Translations under genes and position numbers: made by a program | Notes under the pieces: model-generated | The model's input: the letters and a program-made list of their open reading frames with translations, nothing else | Told to the model about the DNA's origin: nothing | The model's database searches: none | Assembly (NCBI GenBank): GCA_020438525.1 | Contig: JAGQUL010000123.1 | Location: forward strand, 1 to 9,256 | Source of the DNA: Thermoleophilia bacterium | Lineage (GTDB): Bacteria > Actinomycetota > Thermoleophilia > Gaiellales > SKUG01 | Length of the DNA stretch: 9,256 nt | Direction: 5' to 3' | Shown here: positions 1 to 6,364 of the stretch, piece by piece | How positions within the stretch are numbered: position 1 is the first letter of the stretch | Layout of the letters: each line of letters begins with the position of its first letter

Positions 1-125
1 CGGGCTCCGGTCGCGAGACCGCGGTGCGTGCACTCCAGGCCGCCGGCCTCGAGGTCACCAGCGTGAAGGACATCAGCCCCCAGGCACACAACGGCTGCCG
101 CCCCAAGGCGCGGCGCCGGGTCTGA
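1..125 (+). CDS. rpsK: 30S ribosomal protein S11, C-terminal part (5' end outside window)
   Basis: The reading frame starts at base 3 and encodes the last 40 residues of S11, beginning [11 protein letters not shown] and ending with the family's diagnostic [11 protein letters not shown] tail before TGA at 123-125. S11 sits on the platform of the 30S subunit and contacts 16S rRNA near the mRNA exit. Only the C-terminal third is present because the window cuts the gene. It lies 30 bp upstream of rpsD, the usual rpsK-rpsD-rpoA-rplQ order, so it is almost certainly co-transcribed with them. I see nothing abnormal in the visible part. Confidence 0.97.
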   Translation, partial: GSGRETAVRALQAAGLEVTSVKDISPQAHNGCRPKARRRV

Positions 126-155
126 CCCCGCCAGGCAGAAGGACGACTACCAACC

Positions 156-773
156 ATGGCTCGATACACCGGCCCCGCATGCAAGCTCTGCCGACGAGAG
201 GGACTCAAGCTGTTCCTCAAGGGCGAGCGCTGCCTCACCGAAAAGTGCGCGATCGAGCGTCGCGCGTACCCGCCCGGCCAGCACGGCCGCGGCCGCATCA
301 AGCAGAGCGAGTACCTCACGCAGCTTCGCGAAAAGCAGAAGGCTCGTCGCTACTACGGCCTGCTCGAGAAGCAGTTCCGCGGCTACTACGAGAAGGCGTC
401 GCGCAAGGAAGGCATCACGGGTGAGAACCTGCTGCGCCTGCTCGAGCAGCGCCTCGACAACGTCGTGTACCGCCTCGGCTTCGGCGCCAGCCGCGCCCAG
501 GCACGCCAGCTGATCCGCCACGGCCACTTCGCCGTGAACGGTCGCCGGGTCACGATCCCGTCGTTCCAGGTCAAGCAGGGCGACGAGGTCACGCTCAAGC
601 ACGAGCGCGCCAAGGACACGATCCTGTCGGCAACCGACCTGGTCGCGAGCGTCCCGGCGTGGCTGCAGGCAGATCACGAGAACCTGTCCGGCAAGGTCGT
701 TCGCGCTCCCGAGCGTGACGAGATCGACGTGCCGGTGCAGGAGCAGCTGATCGTCGAGCTCTACAGCAAGTAA
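156..773 (+). CDS. rpsD: 30S ribosomal protein S4, zinc-cysteine (C+) type
   Basis: S4 is a primary 16S rRNA-binding protein that nucleates 30S assembly and affects decoding accuracy. The 205-residue product has normal family length and starts [16 protein letters not shown]. Four cysteines (C9, C12, C26, C31) form the N-terminal zinc site of the 'C+' S4 form, which many bacteria lack. The S4 RNA-binding domain follows at roughly residues 95-160 ([11 protein letters not shown], then the [18 protein letters not shown] motif). The ATG at 156 is preceded by an AGAAGG ribosome binding site. In E. coli S4 represses translation of its own operon. Whether that holds here cannot be read from the sequence, but a hairpin (780-812) lies directly downstream, before rpoA. 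Confidence 0.99.
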   Translation: MARYTGPACKLCRREGLKLFLKGERCLTEKCAIERRAYPPGQHGRGRIKQSEYLTQLREKQKARRYYGLLEKQFRGYYEKASRKEGITGENLLRLLEQRLDNVVYRLGFGASRAQARQLIRHGHFAVNGRRVTIPSFQVKQGDEVTLKHERAKDTILSATDLVASVPAWLQADHENLSGKVVRAPERDEIDVPVQEQLIVELYSK

Positions 774-779
774 GAAGGC

Positions 780-812
780 ATCCGGGCAGAACCGTCGAAG
801 TTCCGTCCGGAT
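780..812 (+). promoter_or_regulatory. Imperfect hairpin in the rpsD-rpoA spacer
   Basis: ATCCGG (780-785) pairs with CCGGAT (807-812). The stem continues with a G-T wobble and a C-G pair, an A-C mismatch, then GAAC (789-792) with GTTC (800-803) around a 7-base loop. No T-run follows, so it is not an obvious intrinsic terminator. It could be an attenuator, an RNA-processing or stabilising element, or a protein-binding site in the 81-bp gap before the GTG start of rpoA. The pairing is seen directly; the function is inference. Confidence 0.5.
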
Positions 813-854
813 ACGGCAACTCCTCCACACATTCAGCAGGGAAGGTCACCCCAG

Positions 855-1811
855 GTGCTCGAATTCCAGATCCCCAAGATCAGCCACGAAGAGCTCGACG
901 ATACGCGGGGCCGATTCGTGGTCGAGCCGCTCGATCGCGGCTTCGGCTACACCTTCGGCAACTCGCTTCGCCGCGTGCTGCTCTCGTCGCTCGAGGGTGC
1001 GGCGATCGCCAGCGTGAAGATCGAGGGCGTCGCCCACGAGTTCTCCACGATCAAGGGCGTCCGTGAGGACGTCACCGACATCGTGCTCAACCTCAAGCGC
1101 GTCGTCTGCAAGCTCCACGGCGAGGAAGAGGAGATCCGCGTCCAGCTCGTGAAGGAGGGTCCGGCGGTCGTCACGGCAGCCGACATCGACGCTCCTGCCG
1201 AGCTCGAGGTCCTCAACCCCGAGCAGGAGATCGCCAACCTCGAGGACGGCGCCCTGCTCGAGATGACGCTCGTGATCCGTCGCGGCCGCGGCTACGCCAG
1301 TGCCGACGACAACCGCGGTGCGGACTCGACGATCGGCGTGATCCCGATCGACTCGATCTTCTCGCCGGTCAAGCGCGTGAGCTACGACGTCGAGGCCGCT
1401 CGTGTCGGTCAGCGCACCGACTACGACAAGCTCGTGTTCGACATCACGACCAACGGTTCGGTGGCTCCGAAGGACGCACTGACCGAGGCCGCGAACATCC
1501 TCACCCGTTCGCTCTCGATCTTCGCCACGATCGACGCGGCGAGCGCGCTGCCGGACCTGCTCCCGAGTGCTCCGGTCGAGGAGGAGAGCGCCGCGAAGGG
1601 GATGGAGAACATCCTGATCGAGGAGCTCGACCTCGGCGTTCGCAGCTACAACTGCCTCAAGCGCGTCGGTGTGGAGACCATCGGCGACCTGATCGCCAAG
1701 AGCGAGGCGGAACTGGCCGCGATCCCGAACTTCGGCAAGAAGTCGATCGAGGAAGTCATCGAGGCGCTCGAGCGAAACAGCCTGGCGCTGCGCGGCAGCG
1801 AGCTGCTCTGA
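855..1811 (+). CDS. rpoA: DNA-directed RNA polymerase subunit alpha
   Basis: Alpha dimerises to scaffold assembly of the beta and beta' subunits, and its C-terminal domain contacts UP elements and activators. The product has 318 residues. The N-terminal domain spans about 1-230 and includes GYTFGNSLRRVLLSSLEGAA at residues 31-50. A short acidic linker follows, then the C-terminal domain at about 250-318. The DNA-contact motif R263-S-Y-N266-C267-L-K269 matches the E. coli R265/N268/C269/K271 signature, and NFGKKS at 292-297 is the second helix-hairpin contact. The start is GTG at 855, with AGGGAAGG at 838-845 about nine bases upstream; MLEFQIPK is the expected N-terminus. It sits in the alpha operon between rpsD and rplQ. 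Confidence 0.99.
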   Translation: MLEFQIPKISHEELDDTRGRFVVEPLDRGFGYTFGNSLRRVLLSSLEGAAIASVKIEGVAHEFSTIKGVREDVTDIVLNLKRVVCKLHGEEEEIRVQLVKEGPAVVTAADIDAPAELEVLNPEQEIANLEDGALLEMTLVIRRGRGYASADDNRGADSTIGVIPIDSIFSPVKRVSYDVEAARVGQRTDYDKLVFDITTNGSVAPKDALTEAANILTRSLSIFATIDAASALPDLLPSAPVEEESAAKGMENILIEELDLGVRSYNCLKRVGVETIGDLIAKSEAELAAIPNFGKKSIEEVIEALERNSLALRGSELL

Positions 1812-1825
1812 ACAACATGCGAGAC

Positions 1826-1843
1826 GCCGGCCCGCCCGCCGGC
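1826..1843 (+). repeat. Short inverted repeat in the rpoA-rplQ spacer
   Basis: GCCGGC (1826-1831) and GCCGGC (1838-1843) can form a 6-bp stem with a CCGCCC loop just after the rpoA stop and before the rplQ ribosome binding site (AGAAGG, 1853-1858). It lacks a T-run. It could be a weak stabilising hairpin or chance in GC-rich DNA. Confidence 0.35.
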
Positions 1844-1864
1844 TGCCCCCGAAGAAGGTAGACC

Positions 1865-2341
1865 ATGCGACATCGACGAAACCGCCACAAGCTGGGACGA
1901 CAGAGCTCCCATCGTGAAGCCACGCTGATGAACCTGGCCGGTGCGCTGATCCGACACGGTCGGATCCGCACGACCGAGTCCAAGGCCAAGGCACTGCGTC
2001 CGTACGTCGAGCGCCTCGTCACCAAGGCACGCGAGGACAACCTGCAGAACCGCCGCGTCGTGCGCCGCACGCTGCGCATGCACGACACCGCTTCGGCCCG
2101 CAAGGCCGGTCAGCGAACGATCGTGCAGGAGCTGTTCGAGGACGTCGCGCCGCGCTTCAAGGACCGACCGGGCGGCTACACCCGCATCGTCAAGCTGGGC
2201 TCGCGCCCGGGCGACGCGGCACCGATGGCGTTCATCGAGTGGGTCGACTACGTGCCCGAGGCTCGTGAGTACCACGACGCGCACGCGCACTCGCACGACT
2301 TCGCCACGGAGGCGGAGGCGGCAGCGCACACGCACGCCTGA
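1865..2341 (+). CDS. rplQ: 50S ribosomal protein L17 with long histidine-rich tail
   Basis: L17 binds 23S rRNA near the exit tunnel of the 50S subunit. The start MRHRRNRHKLGR is the family signature, followed by the conserved block LMNLAGALIRHGRIRTT (residues 21-37) and the YTRIVKLGSRPGDAAPMAFIE motif at about 105-125. At 158 residues it is longer than the roughly 120-130 of many bacterial L17 proteins. The excess is mostly a C-terminal tail after WVDYVPEAREY that carries six histidines in its last 22 residues (H137, H140, H142, H144, H155, H157) among Ala, Asp and Glu. The ATG at 1865 has AGAAGG six bases upstream. It is the last gene of the operon before the terminator hairpin. Confidence 0.98.
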   Translation: MRHRRNRHKLGRQSSHREATLMNLAGALIRHGRIRTTESKAKALRPYVERLVTKAREDNLQNRRVVRRTLRMHDTASARKAGQRTIVQELFEDVAPRFKDRPGGYTRIVKLGSRPGDAAPMAFIEWVDYVPEAREYHDAHAHSHDFATEAEAAAHTHA

Positions 2342-2366
2342 CCTGCCGAATCGGCAATTGTACGTT

Positions 2367-2392
2367 CGAGGGCCCGGGAATCCGGGCCCTCG
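2367..2392 (+). terminator. Intrinsic-type terminator of the alpha operon
   Basis: CGAGGGCCCGG (2367-2377) and CCGGGCCCTCG (2382-2392) form a perfect 11-bp stem around a GAAT loop, 25 bp after the rplQ stop. A modest pyrimidine run (TCGTCTTC) follows instead of a clean T tract, as is common in high-GC bacteria. It could also work for minus-strand transcription from the converging small gene at 2458-2778. Confidence 0.85.
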
Positions 2393-2439
2393 TCGTCTTC
2401 GGCGTTCAACACGGCTCTACCTGTCGCGTGCCGGTCCGG

Positions 2440-2475
2440 TCAGGTATGCGACGACCGTCAGGTATGCGACGACCG
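2440..2475. repeat. 18-bp perfect tandem duplication over a stop codon
   Basis: TCAGGTATGCGACGACCG occurs twice head to tail (2440-2457 and 2458-2475). On the minus strand each unit reads CGG-TCG-TCG-CAT-ACC-TGA, so the last five codons and stop of the membrane protein gene are duplicated in frame. Only the first-encountered stop (at 2458) is used, and the second copy is a non-coding echo. It is a recent-looking slippage or duplication product. Confidence 0.95.
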
Positions 2476-2778
2476 GCCACTCGCAGTGCCGATCGCGATG
2501 AACACGGCTGCGACGAGGATCGCGACGATGAACTGCAGGGTGGAGCTGAAGTCGAACCAGTAGGCGATCCAGCCGCCGATCAGCGATCCCGCGATGCCGG
2601 CCACGATCGTGGGCGCCGCGCCGAAGCCCGCCGTTCCAGACACGAGCAGGCGGGCTAGGCCGCCGATCACCAGTCCGATCAGGGCGGTCCAGAGCAGCCA
2701 CCAGCCGGCGGCGAGCAACGCGCCCCCGAACAACGCGAACAGCACGACGAACAGCAGGATCCAGAAAAGCACGTTCAT
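2458..2778 (-). CDS. GlsB/YeaQ/YmgE-type small membrane protein
   Basis: The 106-residue product is almost wholly hydrophobic. An N-terminal membrane segment (NVLFWILLFVVLFALFGGAL, about 2-21) is followed by three segments with the glycine spacing of the transglycosylase-associated (GlsB/YeaQ) family: TALIGLVIGGLARLLVSG, then IVAGIAGSLIGGWIAYWF, then FIVAILVAAVFIAIG. Family members are usually about 80-90 residues, so the first segment is an extra N-terminal helix. They are inner-membrane proteins linked to stress response, with no established enzymatic activity. The gene runs toward the alpha operon, and its 3' end is marked by the 18-bp duplication. I assign no symbol because family members are not functionally separable from sequence. 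Confidence 0.8.
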   Translation of the reverse strand: MNVLFWILLFVVLFALFGGALLAAGWWLLWTALIGLVIGGLARLLVSGTAGFGAAPTIVAGIAGSLIGGWIAYWFDFSSTLQFIVAILVAAVFIAIGTASGRSSHT

Positions 2779-2847
2779 GCGCGTGCGATACCCGTTCGCC
2801 GCGCCGAGCAGTCAGCCCAGGCCGATGTTGCCGTCGTCGCCGAGCTG

Positions 2848-2904
2848 TCAGGCAGGGTCGTGGGCGATCTCCCACGGATGCCCGTCGGGGTCGCCGAGAG
2901 TGAT
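2848..2904 (-). pseudogene. Possible remnant of a VOC (glyoxalase-fold) protein, C-terminus only
   Basis: On the minus strand this frame reads ITLGDPDGHPWEIAHDPA then TGA. That strongly resembles the last strand of VOC-superfamily proteins, where DPDGHxWE carries the final metal-ligand glutamate. Upstream of this point the frame is only an Arg/Gly-rich antisense of the neighbouring 99-residue gene, and no further VOC sequence is visible. It ends five bases beyond that gene's stop. I read it as the leftover 3' end of a deleted gene, but a chance match over 18 residues cannot be excluded. Confidence 0.4.
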
Positions 2905-2909
2905 GAGGC

Positions 2910-3209
2910 TCAGGCGTTGCGCTCCTCGTCCCACGCGACCGCGGGTACCAGCTCGTCGATCTCCGGCTCGAGCAGGTCGGGGGCACGACCGAGCGCGAAC
3001 TCCACCGATGCCCGGGCCCCGTCGACGGCCTCCGCGAGCTCGCCGACCTGGGCCGCGAGCTGCGTGGTCCATCGTTCGATCGACACGAGCTCGGCACGAA
3101 GTCGCACGAGCCTGCGGTCGCGATCGAGCAGCGCGGCACGCAGCTGGACGGGGTCGTCGAGGTCTTCCGCGATCGGCATGCGACCGGCATCAGGGCGTGG
3201 ATCGTCCAT
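2910..3209 (-). CDS. Small acidic coiled-coil protein, function unknown
   Basis: The 99-residue product starts MDDPRPDAGRMPIAEDL and has a long amphipathic helix at about 22-70 (LRAALLDRDRRLVRLRAEL, then TQLAAQVGELAEAV) with hydrophobic residues in heptad-like spacing, consistent with a coiled coil. It ends in an acidic tail (EPEIDELVPAVAWDEERNA). It has no signal peptide, membrane segment or recognised catalytic motif. A TAGGCT -10-like box lies six bases upstream of the ATG, so the transcript may be leaderless. It is transcribed away from the large + strand gene at 3417. I do not recognise the family. The coding assignment rests on the clean start context and protein-like composition. Confidence 0.6.
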   Translation of the reverse strand: MDDPRPDAGRMPIAEDLDDPVQLRAALLDRDRRLVRLRAELVSIERWTTQLAAQVGELAEAVDGARASVEFALGRAPDLLEPEIDELVPAVAWDEERNA

Positions 3210-3229
3210 GCCGCGAGCCTACCCGCGGC
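3210..3229 (-). promoter_or_regulatory. Leaderless-type -10 box inside a dyad
   Basis: On the minus strand TAGGCT (3221-3216) fits the actinobacterial TANNNT -10 pattern, and its last base is six bases before the ATG of the 99-residue gene. That is the spacing expected when transcription begins at the start codon. The box is flanked by a perfect inverted repeat, GCCGCG (3210-3215) and CGCGGC (3224-3229), which could be an operator. No convincing -35 is visible. Confidence 0.45.
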
Positions 3230-3416
3230 AGCGATCATGCGACGTGGGCCACCTCGGCCATCGCGCGGCCGAAGGCGGCACGAGGGGCGTCTGAAGCGCA
3301 GCCCCGATCAGGTGTCGGAGCGAGGAGCAGGAGACACCGTACCGTCCGCGGTCGCCGCTTCGCACACGGCATCCGCACGTCAGGTCGGACCGGTGGAGAA
3401 CATCCTTGGAGGTCCA

Positions 3417-5360
3417 GTGAACGCAGCATCGCTGCACAGGTCGGCATCCCTGCCCGCCGTCGCCGCTCAGCCGGTGACGGTCGCGGGCGGCGGAATCGCG
3501 CCCGCATCGGGGCAAGGCTTCCAGCCTGCCACGAGCGCGCAGTCGGACGCCGCGTCCTCCGCGCCCTCGCAGTCGAGCGCCGGCGCCGATTCCAGCCAGA
3601 AGGCCGCTCCCACCCCCGAGCAGGTGCTGCAGTCGCTCACGCAGCTGCTCGGCGACGACTTCGGCGATCCGATCGTCGCAGCCGACGGCACGATCTACAT
3701 GGAGCGCAAGCGACCGGAGTCGGGCTCCGGCACGCTCCAGCTCAGCTACCTCGTCGTGGGCAAGCTCGACAAGGCGACCGGAAAGCTGCAGCCGAGCAAG
3801 GAAGCGCTCGCGATCATCCAGGAGAAGTCCAAGGAGTCCGAGGGCGGAAAGAAGGTCCTCGTCAAGGTCGGCGACCAGTGGGTCTGGCAGACCTTCGCGA
3901 AGGACGAGAACGGCAAGACCGTCGTGACCGACGTCAAGGCCGCATCCGACGAGGAGGTCGCCGCCTACCAGCAGCAGCAGGCACAGGCCGCGGCCGACCA
4001 GCAGAAGCAGGCCGGACTCCAGGACAACGTCACCTTCCAGCGCAAGATCGGCGAGATCGCGTCCGGTCTGGGCATCTTCGGCAGCACCGGCCAGCTCGTC
4101 GCGGGCCTGTCGCAGGGACCGAACCCGTACACGGGCAAGCCGGGCGCGGGCTGGATCAGCGGGTGGATCCTCGCGCAGCGCCTCAACGGGCGCGCGGAGG
4201 GCAAGCTGCTCCCCAAGTGGGTCTCGAGCGGACCCGTCGCAACCGCGATCGAGTGGGGCCTGCAGGCCTATGGCATGCTCGACATGGGCAACGACATCCG
4301 CAACCTGCGGGAGTACTTCGGCGGCGTAGAGCCGCTGCCGAAGGTCAATCCGGGTGCGGTCGAGCAGCTCACCAAGGCCGGCACGCACCCTGCCATGGCG
4401 CAGGCGATGGGCCAGCTCGGCACCGAGCTGCGCGACGGCACGCTGCAGATGGTGGACGGCACCGCGAACGCCGCGGTGCTGAACACCAAGCTCGGAGCGG
4501 TCCAGCTGGTGCCGAAGGACCAGCTGCACAAGGCGTTTGCCGCGACCGACCCCATCCAGGACGCCGGTCTCAAGGCGCGCGCGGCCGTGGATTCGGGAAT
4601 CACGAAGGGCATCGGCACGCTCGGCAAGCTGGTCCAGCCGGCGATGATGGGCGCGACCGCGCTCGGGCTCGTATCGAGCGTGATCAGTCTCAAGAACCTC
4701 GTGGCGACGCAGGGATGGAAGGCCCTCGTGGAGACGCAGCAGGGGCGCGGCACGCTCCTTGGCGCCGCGACGAGCGCCGCGTTCCTGGGCATGTACCTGC
4801 TGCCGATGGCGCTGCCGGCGCTCGGCGTGGCCGCACCTGCGGTCGCAGCCGCGTCGAGCGCGGTGAACATCGCACAGAACGTGCTCGGCGGCGTGCAGCT
4901 CGTGAACAGCTACGGCCTGTTCGGCGGCGAGGGCTTCCTCGACAACGACGCGGTTCGTGCGGCGTTCCTGATCCCGCCGCTCACGCCGCTCGGCGGCCTG
5001 GCCTTCTGGATGAAGTCACGCAAGAAGAAGCAGGAAGAGGAAGCTGCGAAGCTCAAGGCTGCCCAGCAGCTCGCCGTCGAGCGGGTGACGCAGCAGCGCG
5101 AGATGGTCAAGCTCCAGCTGCAGGCAACGGGCGAGATCTCCGGCGCCACCAAGGGCGCCGACGGCTCGATCCTGGTCCAGACCAGCGTGCCGAGCGACCT
5201 CAAGCAGCTCGCGGCCCAGCTCGGCTCCGGTGGAGCCGCGGCCTCCGCCGCGGGCGCCAGCTCGTCGTCCACAGCCCCATCGGGCGCCAGCGACTCGCCG
5301 AACGCCGCGCTCGAGCAGCAGCGTCGTCAGCTGACGATGGTCGCGCGTCCGATGCGCTGA
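3417..5360 (+). CDS. Large hypothetical protein with hydrophobic centre and coiled-coil tail
   Basis: I do not recognise this 647-residue protein. The preferred start is GTG at 3417, with GGAGG at 3408-3412 just four bases away; an upstream in-frame ATG at 3237 has no ribosome binding site and adds Arg-rich, non-conserved-looking sequence. The N-terminus (1-65) is Ala/Ser/Gln-rich and disordered-looking, with no Sec signal. A mixed domain follows at about 67-180, containing ADGTIYMERKRP and GDQWVWQTFAKDENGK. Next come a Gln/Ala stretch near 185-199 and a Gly-rich region with NPYTGKPGAGWISGWI. Hydrophobic segments lie at about 405-425, 445-493 (GMYLLPMALPALGVAAPAVA) and 516-532, the last capped by KSRKKK. 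A charged coiled coil (535-575) and a Ser/Ala-rich tail ending RPMR close the protein. It heads the accessory cluster. A pore or translocator role is conceivable from the hydrophobic hairpin plus coiled coil, but this is inference. Confidence 0.9.
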   Translation: MNAASLHRSASLPAVAAQPVTVAGGGIAPASGQGFQPATSAQSDAASSAPSQSSAGADSSQKAAPTPEQVLQSLTQLLGDDFGDPIVAADGTIYMERKRPESGSGTLQLSYLVVGKLDKATGKLQPSKEALAIIQEKSKESEGGKKVLVKVGDQWVWQTFAKDENGKTVVTDVKAASDEEVAAYQQQQAQAAADQQKQAGLQDNVTFQRKIGEIASGLGIFGSTGQLVAGLSQGPNPYTGKPGAGWISGWILAQRLNGRAEGKLLPKWVSSGPVATAIEWGLQAYGMLDMGNDIRNLREYFGGVEPLPKVNPGAVEQLTKAGTHPAMAQAMGQLGTELRDGTLQMVDGTANAAVLNTKLGAVQLVPKDQLHKAFAATDPIQDAGLKARAAVDSGITKGIGTLGKLVQPAMMGATALGLVSSVISLKNLVATQGWKALVETQQGRGTLLGAATSAAFLGMYLLPMALPALGVAAPAVAAASSAVNIAQNVLGGVQLVNSYGLFGGEGFLDNDAVRAAFLIPPLTPLGGLAFWMKSRKKKQEEEAAKLKAAQQLAVERVTQQREMVKLQLQATGEISGATKGADGSILVQTSVPSDLKQLAAQLGSGGAAASAAGASSSSTAPSGASDSPNAALEQQRRQLTMVARPMR

Positions 5361-5653
5361 TCCGGCACCGTCATGCCTCGTCACCGGGGCACTGCTCGTC
5401 CTGCCATGCCGTCACCCTCGTGGCGGTCGGTGCTGCTCCCGTTGGAGATACACGCGCGCGCACGTACGCGCGCGCGGTTCGGGCGCGGTCGCCGACCTGT
5501 TTCACATACCCTCTTGACGTGGTTGCGGTTTCGTTGCACCTTGGAGGCAGAACACTGACGTGGCAGTCTCGTGTGAAGGTCGTGACGGTCGGGAGGGACA
5601 CCCGGATCGGACACACTACGGACCCTCACGCGGGACGAGGAGGACGGACAACA
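5361..5653 (+). promoter_or_regulatory. Intergenic leader before protein A
   Basis: This 293-bp gap holds no convincing gene. It contains the alternating purine-pyrimidine tract at 5448-5476 and a TANNNT -10-like TACCCT at 5507-5512 without a good -35. A TTGACG at 5514-5519 has no matching -10. The ribosome binding site AGGAGG (5638-5643) lies ten bases before the ATG at 5654. No clear terminator follows the preceding gene, so read-through from 3417 is possible alongside a local promoter. Confidence 0.35.
5448..5476. repeat. 29-bp alternating purine-pyrimidine tract (Z-DNA-prone)
   Basis: Every base from 5448 to 5476 alternates purine and pyrimidine, mostly CG steps: ATACACGCGCGCGCACGT followed by ACGCGCGCGCG. 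Two CGCGCGCG arms flank CACGTA, so it is also a near-perfect inverted repeat. Such tracts can adopt Z-DNA or cruciform structure under negative supercoiling. It lies about 180 bp upstream of protein A's start. Confidence 0.85.
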
Positions 5654-6364
5654 ATGACGACCACCGCAACTTCAACCGGATCAGCGTTGCCGCCGGCGGT
5701 GCTGGCGCAGCTGCAGAACATTGCAACCACCATGGTTGGTGGTGGCGGCGGTGCTGCCACGCCTGGCGCGGCGACCCCCGGCGCTGCCACGACCGGCACG
5801 GCGGCGAACGGCGACACGAGCGCATATGACGCTCAGATCAACGCCAACCAGCCGATTCCCGGATTCCTCACCGCGACCGGCACGCTGAACCAGCTGCAGG
5901 CCGAGGGGATCCTGAGCAAGGGCGGCGCGCTCTCGTTCGCGACCGTCTCGTTCGGTGGCAGCCAGGTTCAGGTCGTGAAGTCGACCACCGGCTATGCGCT
6001 TGTTCCCGGCACCGGCAAGGACGAGATCGTCCAGGTCGACGGGCGAATGCTCCGCTTCGACGGCGACGGTCGCAACCTCAACAACTTCCAGGTGGCCGAG
6101 CGTCAGGGCGTGCCGGTCGAGTTCGACCGACGCCAGGGCATCGCCGCAGGCATCGGCAACCTGAGCCGCGTGGTCGCGGCGCGACAGGAGCGCCTCAAGA
6201 ACCTGTCCGAGGCGCTTGCGCAGGATGCCCAGGAGACCGGCACCACCAACCAGCTCGACGTGCAGCGGCTGGTGATGGAGCAGCAGGTCACCGAGAACCT
6301 GTCGGCGATGAACAAGAAGATCTACGACAGCGTCCAGCAGTCGGTCCAGGCCTGGTTCCGCTGA
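5654..6364 (+). CDS. Protein A: putative needle/rod-like helical subunit with long N-terminus
   Basis: The 236-residue product starts at ATG 5654 behind AGGAGG. Residues 1-55 are low-complexity Thr/Ala/Gly, with GGGGG and two ATPGA units. A compact beta-looking domain follows at about 58-160 (GFLTATGTLNQLQAEGILSK, then VDGRMLRFDGDGRN). The last 75 residues are two predicted helices joined near 196-202. The final helix shares a gap-free match with protein A' (7306-7851): Q..M.....E.L..M..KI-x7-VQ-x-W, ending VQAWFR. Needle subunits such as MxiH and PrgI also end in an amphipathic helix terminating FR, which is one reason to compare with type III secretion needle/rod proteins. There is no signal peptide. 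Its TGA overlaps the ATG of protein B by one base, implying coupled translation. I do not recognise a named family for the whole protein. Confidence 0.92.
   Translation: MTTTATSTGSALPPAVLAQLQNIATTMVGGGGGAATPGAATPGAATTGTAANGDTSAYDAQINANQPIPGFLTATGTLNQLQAEGILSKGGALSFATVSFGGSQVQVVKSTTGYALVPGTGKDEIVQVDGRMLRFDGDGRNLNNFQVAERQGVPVEFDRRQGIAAGIGNLSRVVAARQERLKNLSEALAQDAQETGTTNQLDVQRLVMEQQVTENLSAMNKKIYDSVQQSVQAWFR

Noticed and set aside
846..1994. 382-codon minus-strand frame over rpoA and rplQ
   Set aside because: It is antisense to two unmistakable housekeeping genes, so it cannot be a real coding region on current evidence.
3237..3416. Upstream ATG extension of the 647-residue protein
   Set aside because: No ribosome binding site precedes ATG 3237, it overlaps the divergent gene's promoter dyad, and the added 60 residues look like non-coding translation. 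GTG 3417 has GGAGG.
3219..4529. 436-codon minus-strand open frame opposite the 647-residue gene
   Set aside because: It is an Arg/Leu/Asp-rich mirror of the + strand codons typical of high-GC DNA, has no domain features and opposes a better gene.
5507..5542. Sigma-70 promoter built from TTGACG at 5514
   Set aside because: No acceptable -10 hexamer occurs 16-18 bp downstream. The TACCCT at 5507 has no -35, so neither is called as a firm promoter.
2594..5653. A very long + strand open frame of over 1000 codons running into protein A
   Set aside because: Upstream of 5654 it is Arg/Ala/Pro-rich shadow sequence antisense or out of frame to better genes (3417-5360 and the minus-strand genes). Only the part from ATG 5654, with its ribosome binding site and paralog match, is real.
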